Assembly: GCA_943325195.2 (NCBI GenBank)
Contig: CALPON020000012.1
Span: 1-38,048, forward strand
Direction: 5' to 3'
Length of the DNA stretch: 38,048 bases
Origin: Sphingobacterium thalpophilum
Lineage (GTDB): Bacteria; Bacteroidota; Bacteroidia; B-17B0; Aurantibacillaceae
A model generated the notes under the pieces. It was given only the letters and a program-made list of their open reading frames with translations. It searched no databases and had not been told where the DNA came from. This document shows positions 17,333-25,728 of this stretch, piece by piece. Numbering within the stretch: position 1 is the first letter of the stretch; each line of letters opens with the position of its first letter. The position numbers were made by a program, and so were the translations under genes.

Positions 17333-18388
17333 ATGCCAGTTAATATCCCTGATCTATTAGGCGCCAATGCTAAGAGCTTGCTAGAACATACCTGCCAGAC
17401 CATTTCGAAAGAACACATCCATCTGCCTGGGCATGATTTTGTAGATCGTATTTTTGCACAAACGAACAGAAGTCCGCAGGTTCTACGCAGTCTCCAGCAG
17501 TTGTATAATACAGGGCGCCTGGCAGGCACTGGTTACATGAGTATCTTACCGGTCGATCAGGGAATTGAGCACAGTGCCGGTGCCAGTTTTGCGCCAAATC
17601 CAATTTATTTTGACAGTGAAAATATCGTGAAACTAGCCATTGAAGGGGGTTGCAATGCAGTGGCTTCGACCTATGGCGTGCTGGCTTCTGTTGCCCGCAA
17701 ATACGCGCATAGAATTCCCTTCATTGTGAAAATAAATCATAATGAATTCCTGAGCTATCCAAATAAATTTGATCAGATCATGTTCGGTTCCGTTGAAGAA
17801 GCCTGGAACATGGGTGCCGTCGCAGTTGGTGCTACCATCTATTTCGGGTCGCCAGAGTCCGGCCGCCAGATCGTGGAAGTGGCACAGGCTTTCGAACGGG
17901 CTCATGAATTAGGAATGGCTACCATCCTCTGGTGCTATACAAGGAATAATGCGTTTAAAAAAGACGGAGTCGACTATCACACAGCCGCTGATTTGTCTTC
18001 CCAAGCCAATCATCTTGGTGTAACGATTCAGGCAGATATTATCAAGCAAAAAATGTCTGACAAAAATGGGGGCTACACCGCCATCAATTTTGGAAAGACG
18101 CATGCAAAAGTATATTCCGAACTGACCACCGATCACCCAATCGATCTTTGCCGGTATCAGGTGGCCAATTGCTACATGGGCCGTATGGGACTCATTAACA
18201 GTGGCGGCGAAAGTAAAGGCGCTACCGACCTGCAAGAAGCAGTCACTACCGCAGTGGTAAATAAAAGAGCAGGGGGACAAGGATTAATCAGCGGACGGAA
18301 GGCTTTTCAAAAACCAATGAACGAAGGCGTAGCCTTGTTAAATGCTGTTCAGGATGTATACCTGGATAAAACAATCAACATTGCCTGA
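17333..18388 (+). CDS. fbaB: Class I fructose-bisphosphate aldolase (DhnA/FbaB type)
   Basis: Cleaves fructose 1,6-bisphosphate to dihydroxyacetone phosphate and glyceraldehyde 3-phosphate (and the reverse) through a Schiff base, in the cytoplasm. 351 residues, matching the long DhnA-type enzymes. Visible features are [13 protein letters not shown] at 71-83, [17 protein letters not shown] at 165-173, and the segment ADIIKQK (Lys238/Lys240) that holds the catalytic Lys in the archaeal-type family. The C-terminal [11 protein letters not shown] is the phosphate-binding end. It has its own promoter. accD follows after 63 bp on the same strand with no terminator between, so partial co-transcription is possible. 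Confidence 0.93.
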   Translation: MPVNIPDLLGANAKSLLEHTCQTISKEHIHLPGHDFVDRIFAQTNRSPQVLRSLQQLYNTGRLAGTGYMSILPVDQGIEHSAGASFAPNPIYFDSENIVKLAIEGGCNAVASTYGVLASVARKYAHRIPFIVKINHNEFLSYPNKFDQIMFGSVEEAWNMGAVAVGATIYFGSPESGRQIVEVAQAFERAHELGMATILWCYTRNNAFKKDGVDYHTAADLSSQANHLGVTIQADIIKQKMSDKNGGYTAINFGKTHAKVYSELTTDHPIDLCRYQVANCYMGRMGLINSGGESKGATDLQEAVTTAVVNKRAGGQGLISGRKAFQKPMNEGVALLNAVQDVYLDKTINIA

Positions 18389-18451
18389 TAAGGCCGCCAG
18401 AGTCAGAATAACGCATTCATCATTCAGGATTTTTAATATAGAATTTCAATA

Positions 18452-19297
18452 ATGGGTTGGTTTAAACGTTTAAAAGAAGGCATTACCACTTCTACTAATG
18501 ACAAGAAAGAGACCCCTGAAGGTCTTTGGTACAAATGTCCGTCCTGCAAAAAGATACATACCGTACAAGATCATGCTGGCTATAAATATGTTTGCTCAGA
18601 CTGCGGCTATCATGAAAAAATTGGAAGCAAAGAATATTTCGAAATTATCTTTGACAACAATCAGTTTACAGAACTGCATGAAAATCTCGTCAGTGGCGAT
18701 CCTCTTGAATTTTCCGACACGAAAAAATATACCGACCGTCTCGCCGATACCATCCGCAAAACAAATCTGAAAGATGCACTGCGAAGTGCTTACGGACAAG
18801 TAAACGGAAATGAACTGGTGATCTGCTGCATGGACTTTTCATTTATTGGCGGCAGTATGGGCAGCGTGGTGGGTGAAAAAATCGCGCGCGCAATCGACTT
18901 TTGCCTGAAAACTAAAAGTCCTCTGCTTATTATCTCCAAATCAGGGGGAGCTCGTATGATGGAAGCCGCATTTTCACTTATGCAAATGGCTAAAACATCT
19001 GCCAAACTTAGCCAACTGGCCGAAGCAAAAATTCCCTATATCTCCTTGCTGACTGATCCTACCACTGGTGGCGTTACTGCCAGCTATGCCATGCTGGGTG
19101 ATATGAATATTGCCGAACCCGGCTCCCTGATTGGATTTGCAGGACCACGGGTAGTGAAGGAGACCATTGGTAAAGACTTACCAAAAGGCTTTCAGACCGC
19201 TGAATTCGTGCTTGAACACGGATTTCTAGACAAGATTGTGCCCCGCACCGAATTGAAGGAAAAACTCGCACAATTACTGCAATTCTTCAAAAATTAA
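18452..19297 (+). CDS. accD: Acetyl-CoA carboxylase carboxyltransferase subunit beta
   Basis: Beta subunit of the carboxyltransferase that moves CO2 from biotin to acetyl-CoA to make malonyl-CoA, the first step in fatty acid synthesis; works with AccA. 281 residues. It has the N-terminal four-cysteine zinc finger (CPSC at 29-32 and CSDCG at 48-52). The carboxyltransferase core carries [20 protein letters not shown], then [18 protein letters not shown] and the oxyanion segment [13 protein letters not shown]. accA is not in the window. The ATG follows an AT-rich leader with no Shine-Dalgarno motif. Identification is firm. Confidence 0.96.
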   Translation: MGWFKRLKEGITTSTNDKKETPEGLWYKCPSCKKIHTVQDHAGYKYVCSDCGYHEKIGSKEYFEIIFDNNQFTELHENLVSGDPLEFSDTKKYTDRLADTIRKTNLKDALRSAYGQVNGNELVICCMDFSFIGGSMGSVVGEKIARAIDFCLKTKSPLLIISKSGGARMMEAAFSLMQMAKTSAKLSQLAEAKIPYISLLTDPTTGGVTASYAMLGDMNIAEPGSLIGFAGPRVVKETIGKDLPKGFQTAEFVLEHGFLDKIVPRTELKEKLAQLLQFFKN

Positions 19298-19342
19298 TAA
19301 AATCGTTTCTTTTTTTTGTAATTAGTTGATTTTCAAGGTGAC

Positions 19343-19378
19343 TTGACAATCACTTAACCCAACTTTTCACTAACTTTA
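19343..19378 (+). promoter_or_regulatory. Candidate promoter for the sigma-factor operon
   Basis: TTG at 19343-19345 and TAACTTTA at 19371-19378, spaced by 25 nt (long for this promoter class), 28 nt before the ATG. A plausible but weak match. If the sigma factor regulates itself, a different sequence here could be its target. Confidence 0.3.
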
Positions 19379-19406
19379 ATCGTATTAGATAAAAGAGTAG
19401 AAAAGA

Positions 19407-19958
19407 ATGACCATCTCGCCGGAACTGATAGCGCTTTGTATAAAGCAAGACAGAAGGGCGGAGCATGAACTCTATAAGCGCTCCTATAGTTACTTAATGG
19501 GAATTTGCATGCGCTATGCCAGGGACAAGGATAGTGCATCTGCAGCTTTGAACATAGGCTTTATGAAGGTCCTCAAAAATCTGAGCAGCTACGATCAGCA
19601 AGTCCCCTTTAATGTCTGGACAAGAAAAATAATGGTCAACACGCTCATTGATGAGTATCGCAAGATAAAACGAGAACGTGAAAAAGTCGTTTATGTGGAA
19701 ACGTATTATGACAACTCGGACTTCTGTGAAGTGAACCAAGCCCTTGAAAGAATGGATTACAGACATCTACTCAACCAGATTAGTTTGCTGCCGGAAGCTA
19801 CCCGCAAAGTATTCAATCTGTTTGCAATTGATGGTTATGCGCATAAAGAAATTGCGGAGATGCTTGGTATCAGTCAAGGCACAAGCAAGTGGCATCTGAA
19901 TGCCGCACGTCAAAAGTTAAAAGAATATATTGAAAATAAAGTGTTTACAAGCGTATAA
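19407..19958 (+). CDS. ECF-type RNA polymerase sigma factor
   Basis: 183 residues with sigma-70 region 2 (about 20-90, including VPFNVWTRKIMVNTLIDEYRK split over the region 2.3-2.4 helix) and region 4 (about 125-175: LPEATRKVFNLFAIDGYAHKEIAE followed by MLGISQGTSKWHL, a helix-turn-helix that reads the -35 box). Regions 1.1 and 3 are absent, so it belongs to the ECF group. The gene is followed after 1 bp by an anti-sigma-like membrane protein, the standard arrangement for a membrane-controlled ECF factor. I recall that Bacteroides Das1, the partner of a dual-membrane anti-sigma, is in group ECF21; whether this protein falls there needs alignment. Confidence 0.92.
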   Translation: MTISPELIALCIKQDRRAEHELYKRSYSYLMGICMRYARDKDSASAALNIGFMKVLKNLSSYDQQVPFNVWTRKIMVNTLIDEYRKIKREREKVVYVETYYDNSDFCEVNQALERMDYRHLLNQISLLPEATRKVFNLFAIDGYAHKEIAEMLGISQGTSKWHLNAARQKLKEYIENKVFTSV

Positions 19959-19959
19959 A

Positions 19960-21375
19960 ATGAACTTCGAAGACAATTTTGACAAAATTATAAGACGAAA
20001 AGCGGAAGAGGCTGAATTTCCTTATGAGGAAAGCAATTGGGATAAACTGGCCACTCTGCGCGGGGATCAGCCAGCAGCAAGAGTCGTAAAAAATTCATGG
20101 AAAAATTTCCTGCTGCCCGCTGCCGCACTGCTCATTGTGGGAGGACTTTTCCTTTCCTGGTATTTCTCCCCAATACAACGGACAGGTGCTGCCTTTTCTC
20201 TGCCGGAATCACCATTGCCTGCCGCTTCTGAGCAAAGTTTCAAAGAAATTTCTATCCTGCCGGTCCCTCATTCTGAAGCACCCGCCGCGCCAGCGACGAT
20301 GGCTCTGCATCCGTTAATTAAGGATAAGAATCATCGAACTGGCCCTTCAATCTCTCAATTGACGCATGTTAGCGAACTTCTCCCTGCAAGCCTTGTGCCC
20401 ACTGCAGCGGAATTCGACTCCAATGAACCTCTTAAAGTTCATGTAGAACAAACGCCTAATCAAACACCAAGTCAACTACCTCTTCAGAACGACACGGGGT
20501 ACCACTTTATAACTGGACATGCCGTTCAGCCTGAATTGCCTGAGCCACCCTTGTCGCCGTCATCGGCTGTTCCGCCCATTCGTAATGAAATAGTTTTACC
20601 GTTGCAGGAACGCCCCCTTTCTGAAAATCCACTGACTTTTCAATGGTTAGCTAGCAAACAAGCTATACTTCAGTATCAGGTGGACGACAGAGAAGTGATT
20701 CCGAAAATTATGCCCCTGCTGAGAGAATCAGAAGACTACGTCTCAAAAAGTAAAAACTTTACCTATTCTGCTTATGCCGGTGTGCATTATGGTCTTGGCT
20801 GGAGCGGCGTGACCAGCGGCAGCAAAGAAGGAGCGGGTATCAATTATTTTGGGGGTGTCGACTTTCATTACGCCTTGAACAAAAAAATAAATCTCAGCGC
20901 TGGATTACAATATTATAATTTTTCAAACATCCTGAATCCTTATTATACCGCGGAGAAAAGAGAATACGGCTTTGGTTACACCCAGGCTTTCACTTCTGTG
21001 ACAACCGACCAGTTAATGTATTTGGCCATACCACTAAAAGCAGGATTTGAGATTACGCCAATCATGCGCGCTGGACTCGGCATCAATAGCGCCTATCTCC
21101 TTGCTGCCCATACCCGTGTAGATACTTATGGAGTAGCGGATGGAATGCGGGCAGAAGTCAGTTCCACCGGAAGTAAAACGATTTATGAAGGTACCCGCAG
21201 CTTGAATCTCATGGGGACTGCTTTTCTGGAAATCCGATTAACGGATTATTTTTCCGCATTTTCAGAGCTACAATATGGCTTTACCGATCTTTTTAAAAAT
21301 TACAAACACAGTGACAAACGTCAGAACAGTAGCGGCCTTCGCTTAGGACTGAACTATTATTTTGGAAAAAAATAA
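19960..21375 (+). CDS. Dual-membrane-spanning anti-sigma-like protein with C-terminal beta-barrel
   Basis: 471 residues from the ATG at 19960. An in-frame upstream ATG at 19930 lies inside the sigma gene and adds only non-conserved residues. Layout: short N-terminal cytoplasmic segment with an NWDKL motif (residues 1-47), one transmembrane helix (50-69), a Pro/Ala/Ser-rich linker of about 195 residues with no fold visible, then from about 265 to the end an alternating-strand barrel domain like small outer-membrane proteins (AYAGVHYGLGWSG, then a closing GLRLGLNYYFGKK). There is no cleavable signal peptide. This matches the Dma family described in Bacteroides thetaiotaomicron, whose members hold an ECF factor and reach the outer membrane. 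It lies 1 bp after the sigma gene and 1 bp before a lipoprotein gene. Confidence 0.82.
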   Translation: MNFEDNFDKIIRRKAEEAEFPYEESNWDKLATLRGDQPAARVVKNSWKNFLLPAAALLIVGGLFLSWYFSPIQRTGAAFSLPESPLPAASEQSFKEISILPVPHSEAPAAPATMALHPLIKDKNHRTGPSISQLTHVSELLPASLVPTAAEFDSNEPLKVHVEQTPNQTPSQLPLQNDTGYHFITGHAVQPELPEPPLSPSSAVPPIRNEIVLPLQERPLSENPLTFQWLASKQAILQYQVDDREVIPKIMPLLRESEDYVSKSKNFTYSAYAGVHYGLGWSGVTSGSKEGAGINYFGGVDFHYALNKKINLSAGLQYYNFSNILNPYYTAEKREYGFGYTQAFTSVTTDQLMYLAIPLKAGFEITPIMRAGLGINSAYLLAAHTRVDTYGVADGMRAEVSSTGSKTIYEGTRSLNLMGTAFLEIRLTDYFSAFSELQYGFTDLFKNYKHSDKRQNSSGLRLGLNYYFGKK

Positions 21376-21376
21376 A

Positions 21377-22486
21377 ATGAAAACAATACAATTACTAGGC
21401 TTTGGCCTCCTTCTTTTAATAGGCGCATGTCAGAAAAAGACAGTGTTACCGGAAAGCGATGTGAGTGATCCGGTCTTCTATCTCGAGGCAAAAGTGAATG
21501 GAAATCCCATTTCTATTCAGGCCGGAGAAGCTGGCTATTATATGCATTCGTCTGTCTCTCAGGATTCCAATGCTATTTACATTTTTAAAGGCGATCTAAA
21601 CGGAACCTGCGCTAGCACCTGCGGCTATTCTTTGTCTATCGCGATTAATGATTATAAAGTGTCGCAGCGCGGGGGACCGCTGATGGTGGACAGTGCGCTC
21701 AAACCAGGTACTTATAATCTTCTGAACAAGTCAGCTTATCCCAGCACGCAGGTCCTGAGTTTTACTCCCCAAGAAGCTTATTCTTCAGCCAACGCCTATA
21801 GCTGGAAAGTAAGGGATCAGAAAGGAGAAGTTTTTAGTTCGAATTCTTATTCCTTTGCCACAAGCCTTAAATTGGCAACGCAATACACGGTCAGTTATCA
21901 GTTTGAAGACGCAAGCGGCGCTTGTTCCGGTGAACATAGCAATGTATACAAACCCGGCAGTACTTTCCGCGCATGGATGAACCTGAGCAAGAATGGCAAA
22001 CAAGTGAGTCTTTCTGCCGTGACCGATGCGCCTGGTAACTACACTTATCTGTGGGACTATGGAGATGGCAGCACTGGCGTTGGCAAGGAGGTTCAGCACA
22101 GCTATCCAGATAAGGAGAAGTACAAAATAAAATTGACGGTGACTGATGCAGCGAAGAATGTTTCTGTCTGCTTTTATGAAGTTAATACTAATCCCGGCGG
22201 CTGCGAAGCGAATTTTATCGCCAACTTTACGCCAGTCGATTACTCAAAAATCTTGCGGAACATTGCATTTGTCCTCCGCGACCCCTCGGGTGCCGTATAC
22301 TGCTCGCAAGATGCTCCACTGCTGGGTGGAAGTGTAGTGGAGATTCTCTCCGTCGAAGACTTTCAGAGAAATGCCGCTGGCCAGCCGACAAAGAAAATTA
22401 AAATGCGCTTTAGTTGCCGTCTCAAAGGGGATGCGGGGGAAGTGCTAATAGAAGAGGCAAATGCTGTAATGGCGGTTGCTTACTGA
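21377..22486 (+). CDS. PKD-domain lipoprotein of the sigma/anti-sigma operon
   Basis: 369 residues from the ATG at 21377, with lipobox LLIGAC (Cys near 18). The central part has a PKD-type Ig fold: YLWDYGDGSTGVGKEVQHSY then YKIKLTVTDA. The outer parts are beta-rich with several Cys pairs. Exported and anchored, probably in the outer membrane. It starts 1 bp after the anti-sigma-like gene, so it is the third gene of that operon. It might be a partner of the barrel domain or a target of the sigma factor; neither can be told from sequence. The stop overlaps the convergent thioredoxin-like gene by 7 bp. Confidence 0.82.
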   Translation: MKTIQLLGFGLLLLIGACQKKTVLPESDVSDPVFYLEAKVNGNPISIQAGEAGYYMHSSVSQDSNAIYIFKGDLNGTCASTCGYSLSIAINDYKVSQRGGPLMVDSALKPGTYNLLNKSAYPSTQVLSFTPQEAYSSANAYSWKVRDQKGEVFSSNSYSFATSLKLATQYTVSYQFEDASGACSGEHSNVYKPGSTFRAWMNLSKNGKQVSLSAVTDAPGNYTYLWDYGDGSTGVGKEVQHSYPDKEKYKIKLTVTDAAKNVSVCFYEVNTNPGGCEANFIANFTPVDYSKILRNIAFVLRDPSGAVYCSQDAPLLGGSVVEILSVEDFQRNAAGQPTKKIKMRFSCRLKGDAGEVLIEEANAVMAVAY

Positions 22487-22971
22487 GGGACCGATTCAAA
22501 TTTTTGTATGGCAGTGCGCAGTTGCTCACTACTCAATTTTTTATCCAAGAGCACCTGGCGCGGTCCTTTTTTTACAAGGGTTGCGGGAATACTGCCACTC
22601 CAGTCCGGAGAAATCTGATCGATGTACACATTTCCATTGACTTCATCGAGCAGGACGCAACTTGACTGAATGCCCTTGCTTTTAAGCGCACTGTTCACCT
22701 GATTTTTTTTATCCCGGAAATCCAGACTCACCAATAATAATTTTATTTTTCCGGTTTTATTTTCCATCCCAACACTATCAATCGCTTGCAACTCTTCCAT
22801 ACAAGGCTTGCACCAGGTTGCCCAGAAATTGACAATGTAAGTCGTGTCCGAAGCGGAAATCCGCTTCATCAAATCCGGCACTTTATAGATACCGCTGAGT
22901 TTCTGTGCAGACAAACTCAGTGTTGTTGCAATGAGCAGAATACTAATCCGAATGCCTTTTTTTGTAATCAT
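22480..22971 (-). CDS. Exported thioredoxin-like protein (TlpA/ResA type)
   Basis: 163 residues with a signal peptide (MITKKGIRIS plus a hydrophobic stretch ending LSAQ) and a thioredoxin fold. The active site is WCKPC at 53-57 in an NFWATWCKPCMEEL context, and the cis-proline is in SGSIPATLV. TlpA/ResA proteins reduce disulfides in the periplasm, often for cytochrome c or copper-centre maturation. It begins 29 bp inside the 3' end of the SCO1 gene, so the two are in one transcript. Pairing with SCO1 suggests a role in supplying electrons for Cu-site assembly. Ends overlap the PKD lipoprotein gene by 7 bp. Confidence 0.9.
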   Translation of the reverse strand: MITKKGIRISILLIATTLSLSAQKLSGIYKVPDLMKRISASDTTYIVNFWATWCKPCMEELQAIDSVGMENKTGKIKLLLVSLDFRDKKNQVNSALKSKGIQSSCVLLDEVNGNVYIDQISPDWSGSIPATLVKKGPRQVLLDKKLSSEQLRTAIQKFESVPQ

Positions 22972-23611
22972 ATTCTTGTCTTAGTAAATCAATATCCTTC
23001 ATCATTCGTACAACTTCAACACTGTCTGTGCCATCATAATAACCGCGGATATGTCGTTCTTTATCTATCAATGCAAAATTTTGTGTGTGAATAAAATCAT
23101 CTTCACCGCCGTTACCTTCATTTGCGTCTAGCAAATAACCGCGGCGAGCTACCGCATACAAATCAGTTTTCGATCCGGTTAAGAAAAGCCATTTTTTATC
23201 TGTTACCCCCTGTCGGTCTGCATACGACTTCAAAATCGGCACACTGTCCGTTTCGGGATCAACCGTGTGGGAGAGAATCAGCACGTCTTTTTCCTTCTGT
23301 ATGTTTACATAAACCCACTTCAGGTTATTGTTCATGATGGGACAAATGCTGTGACAGGTAGTGAAAAAAAACTCAGCAACATAAATCTTATCTTTCACCG
23401 CTTCCTGGTCGGTGTAAGCGCCATACTGATTCAAAAAATGAAAGACAGGAATCTGATGGTAAAGGGTGTCATTTATTTTGAGTGCATTCTTGGGACCGAA
23501 GTAGGGAAGTTGGTGCAGTGGTTTATTATCTTTTTGATTTTTTAAGAACCAAATTATAAAAAGCAGGGGAATAAAAATAAGGAGCCAATAATAATTACTT
23601 TTACTTTGCAT
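22943..23611 (-). CDS. SCO1/SenC family copper-binding protein
   Basis: 222 residues with an N-terminal membrane anchor (about 8-22) and a thioredoxin-like domain. The copper-binding set is complete: Cys86 and Cys90 in FTTCHSICP and His175 in FIHTQNF. SCO proteins deliver copper to the CuA site of cytochrome c oxidase or handle its thiols. No oxidase genes are in the window. The stop is TAG and lies within the downstream TlpA-like gene (29-bp overlap). The start is 30 bp from the divergent K+ channel gene. Family assignment is firm. Confidence 0.92.
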   Translation of the reverse strand: MQSKSNYYWLLIFIPLLFIIWFLKNQKDNKPLHQLPYFGPKNALKINDTLYHQIPVFHFLNQYGAYTDQEAVKDKIYVAEFFFTTCHSICPIMNNNLKWVYVNIQKEKDVLILSHTVDPETDSVPILKSYADRQGVTDKKWLFLTGSKTDLYAVARRGYLLDANEGNGGEDDFIHTQNFALIDKERHIRGYYDGTDSVEVVRMMKDIDLLRQEYDYKKRHSD

Positions 23612-23641
23612 AGTCCCGCAAAATTACAGACAAATCCGCCA

Positions 23642-24598
23642 ATGGCAATTTTTAAATCGAAAAAGGAGAATCTGCGTGAACTTGGTTTTGGTTCCCGCAC
23701 TTATCAGAAAAACGTCCGTTTTATAACACCTTCCGGTGATATCAATGTCAAGCGATCTGGTTTGCGTGGGCTGAAGAACATCGATATTTATCATTATTTA
23801 ACCACTATGTCTGCCTGGCGTCTCAGCATCTACATTGCGGCTGGCTATATCTCCATAAATCTCATTTTTGGTGGAATATATTACTGGATCGGACCGGAGA
23901 ATTTTTATGGCATTAATAGTACTAGCCCCGCACAGCAGTTTCTCAGCCTCTTTTTTTTCAGTGCACAGACCATCACCACACTTGGTTATGGTCACCTACA
24001 TCCGGTCAGTAATGGTGCTAGCGTAGCCGCCGCTGTTGAGTCCTTGTTGGGTTTACTTACCTTTGCCATTGCTACAGGGATTATTTTCGGACGATTTTCA
24101 AGGACCAAAGATCAGGTGATGTACAGTGATAATTTGTTGATTGCGCCTTATGGCCAGATTACGGCAGTGATGTTTCGGATTGCAAATAAAAAGCAATACG
24201 AATTAATCGAAGCAGAGGCTACGGTAAATCTAACAATGACCAATCCAGAAACAAACAAACGTGAATTTCATAATCTCGACCTGGAGATAAATAAAATTAG
24301 TTTTTTTCCTTTAAGCTGGACCATTGTGCACCCTATTGATGAAAAGAGTCCATTATTTGGCCTGCAACTCGCCGATCTGGAAGCCATGGATGTGGAAGTA
24401 CTCATCCTTATCAAAGCAATTAGTGATACATTCGGTCAGACGGTCTATTCACGTGCATCCTACAAACCTGAGCAGATCATTGCTGATGCAAGCTTTAGAC
24501 CGATAGTGCCGGAATTAAGCAAAGATGGAAAGTTGAAAATCAGCGTCCGTGATATTCACATGTACGATCAGATTAGGTCTTCACTGAAGACTGACTGA
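23642..24598 (+). CDS. Inward-rectifier-type potassium channel (KirBac family)
   Basis: 318 residues from the ATG at 23642. An in-frame ATG at 23606 would overlap the SCO1 start and adds no conserved sequence. Order of parts: N-terminal VRFITPSGDINVKRSGL (typical Kir lead-in), slide helix, TM1 (about 60-82), pore helix with selectivity filter TLGYGH (113-118), TM2 (about 128-151), and a C-terminal cytoplasmic Ig-like domain from about 160. The filter has Leu where KirBac1.1 has Val, and His where most have Asp. Passes K+ across the inner membrane. The 3' end overlaps lysA by 31 bp on the opposite strand. Confidence 0.92.
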   Translation: MAIFKSKKENLRELGFGSRTYQKNVRFITPSGDINVKRSGLRGLKNIDIYHYLTTMSAWRLSIYIAAGYISINLIFGGIYYWIGPENFYGINSTSPAQQFLSLFFFSAQTITTLGYGHLHPVSNGASVAAAVESLLGLLTFAIATGIIFGRFSRTKDQVMYSDNLLIAPYGQITAVMFRIANKKQYELIEAEATVNLTMTNPETNKREFHNLDLEINKISFFPLSWTIVHPIDEKSPLFGLQLADLEAMDVEVLILIKAISDTFGQTVYSRASYKPEQIIADASFRPIVPELSKDGKLKISVRDIHMYDQIRSSLKTD

Positions 24599-25725
24599 AC
24601 GGCATCTCGCAGGTTATAACGGTTGCTCATCACTTCCCCATAGGCACCCGCACTGCGAATTGCAATCAGATCGCCCCGTTGACTCTCAGGCAACTCCACT
24701 GCTTTTCCAAAACAATCACTGCTTTCACAAATGGGTCCAACTACATCGTAGCGCATGTTTGCACTTGCCGCAGAACTGATATTTTCAATCTGATGAAAGG
24801 CCTGGTAGAGTGCTGGACGGATAAGTTCCGTCATACCCGCGTCAAGGATTAAAAAGTTGGTCTTGATACCTTTCTTGATATATAAGGTTTTGCTTATCAA
24901 ACTGCCGCATTGTGCGACCAGACTGCGACCAAGCTCAAAATGAATTTCCTGTCCCTGATATGGTTCGAGATACTGGCGGAAAATTGAGAAGTAGGCGGCA
25001 AAGTCAGGAATCAATTGTTGATCAGGATGCTGATAGTGAATGCCCAAGCCACCACCAAGATTTAGATGCTCTGCCTGATAACCCTTCTGACTAAACCACC
25101 GGTTGATTTCATTCACCCGCGTGCAGAGATTGGCAAAGGTGCTAAGATCTAGTATTTGTGAGCCAATATGAAAATGCAGCCCGCAAAAATCAATGTTTCG
25201 TAATTTTGACAAAGATTCCAGGACCATATCAAATTCATAGGCATTGATTCCGAATTTATTCTCTTCAAGTCCGGTCGTAATATATTTGTGCGTATGTGCA
25301 TCTACATTTGGATTAACACGCAGAGCAATTTTAGCCCGTGTGTTTTTTTGTGCAGCCAACTGATTAATGATTTCTAGTTCAGGAATACTTTCGACATTAA
25401 AACAAAAAATGCCGGCTTCCAATCCCCGCATTATTTCACGATCGCTTTTGCCGACGCCAGCAAAAGCAATGCTATCAGGCTTGAAACCACATTCAAGCGC
25501 GCGCTTCACTTCATTACCACTCACGCAGTCCGCCCCAAGTCCCGCCGCTACCATTGGCGACAGAAGACGAGGGTGTGCATTCGCTTTTAAGGCGTAATGA
25601 ACCTTATAGTCGCCAGCCGCTGCAATCAATGTTGAAATGGTGTTTTGAAGCAGTGTCAAATCATAATAGTAAAAGGGCGTTTCCAGTTGACTAAAACGGC
25701 GGATAAGCTGAGTCGTAAACATCAT
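24568..25725 (-). CDS. lysA: Diaminopimelate decarboxylase
   Basis: Last step of lysine synthesis: removes CO2 from meso-diaminopimelate. 385 residues, somewhat short but complete. The PLP lysine is Lys47 in HYALKANAHPRL. Also present are CGLHFHIGSQI, the glycine-rich phosphate loop LNLGGGLGIHY, the GPICESSDCFG segment with the second active-site Cys, and GAYGEVMSNRYN. It starts 3 bp after the lysC stop, so lysC and lysA form one operon. A second ATG lies at 25722, directly after the first. Its 3' end overlaps the K+ channel gene by 31 bp. Confidence 0.95.
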   Translation of the reverse strand: MMFTTQLIRRFSQLETPFYYYDLTLLQNTISTLIAAAGDYKVHYALKANAHPRLLSPMVAAGLGADCVSGNEVKRALECGFKPDSIAFAGVGKSDREIMRGLEAGIFCFNVESIPELEIINQLAAQKNTRAKIALRVNPNVDAHTHKYITTGLEENKFGINAYEFDMVLESLSKLRNIDFCGLHFHIGSQILDLSTFANLCTRVNEINRWFSQKGYQAEHLNLGGGLGIHYQHPDQQLIPDFAAYFSIFRQYLEPYQGQEIHFELGRSLVAQCGSLISKTLYIKKGIKTNFLILDAGMTELIRPALYQAFHQIENISSAASANMRYDVVGPICESSDCFGKAVELPESQRGDLIAIRSAGAYGEVMSNRYNLRDAVQSVFSEDLI

Positions 25726-25728
25726 AGA

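Noticed and set aside
17909-18280. Minus-strand frame of 123 codons inside the aldolase gene
   Set aside because: It lies wholly opposite a firm gene with no domain, promoter or spacing to support it.
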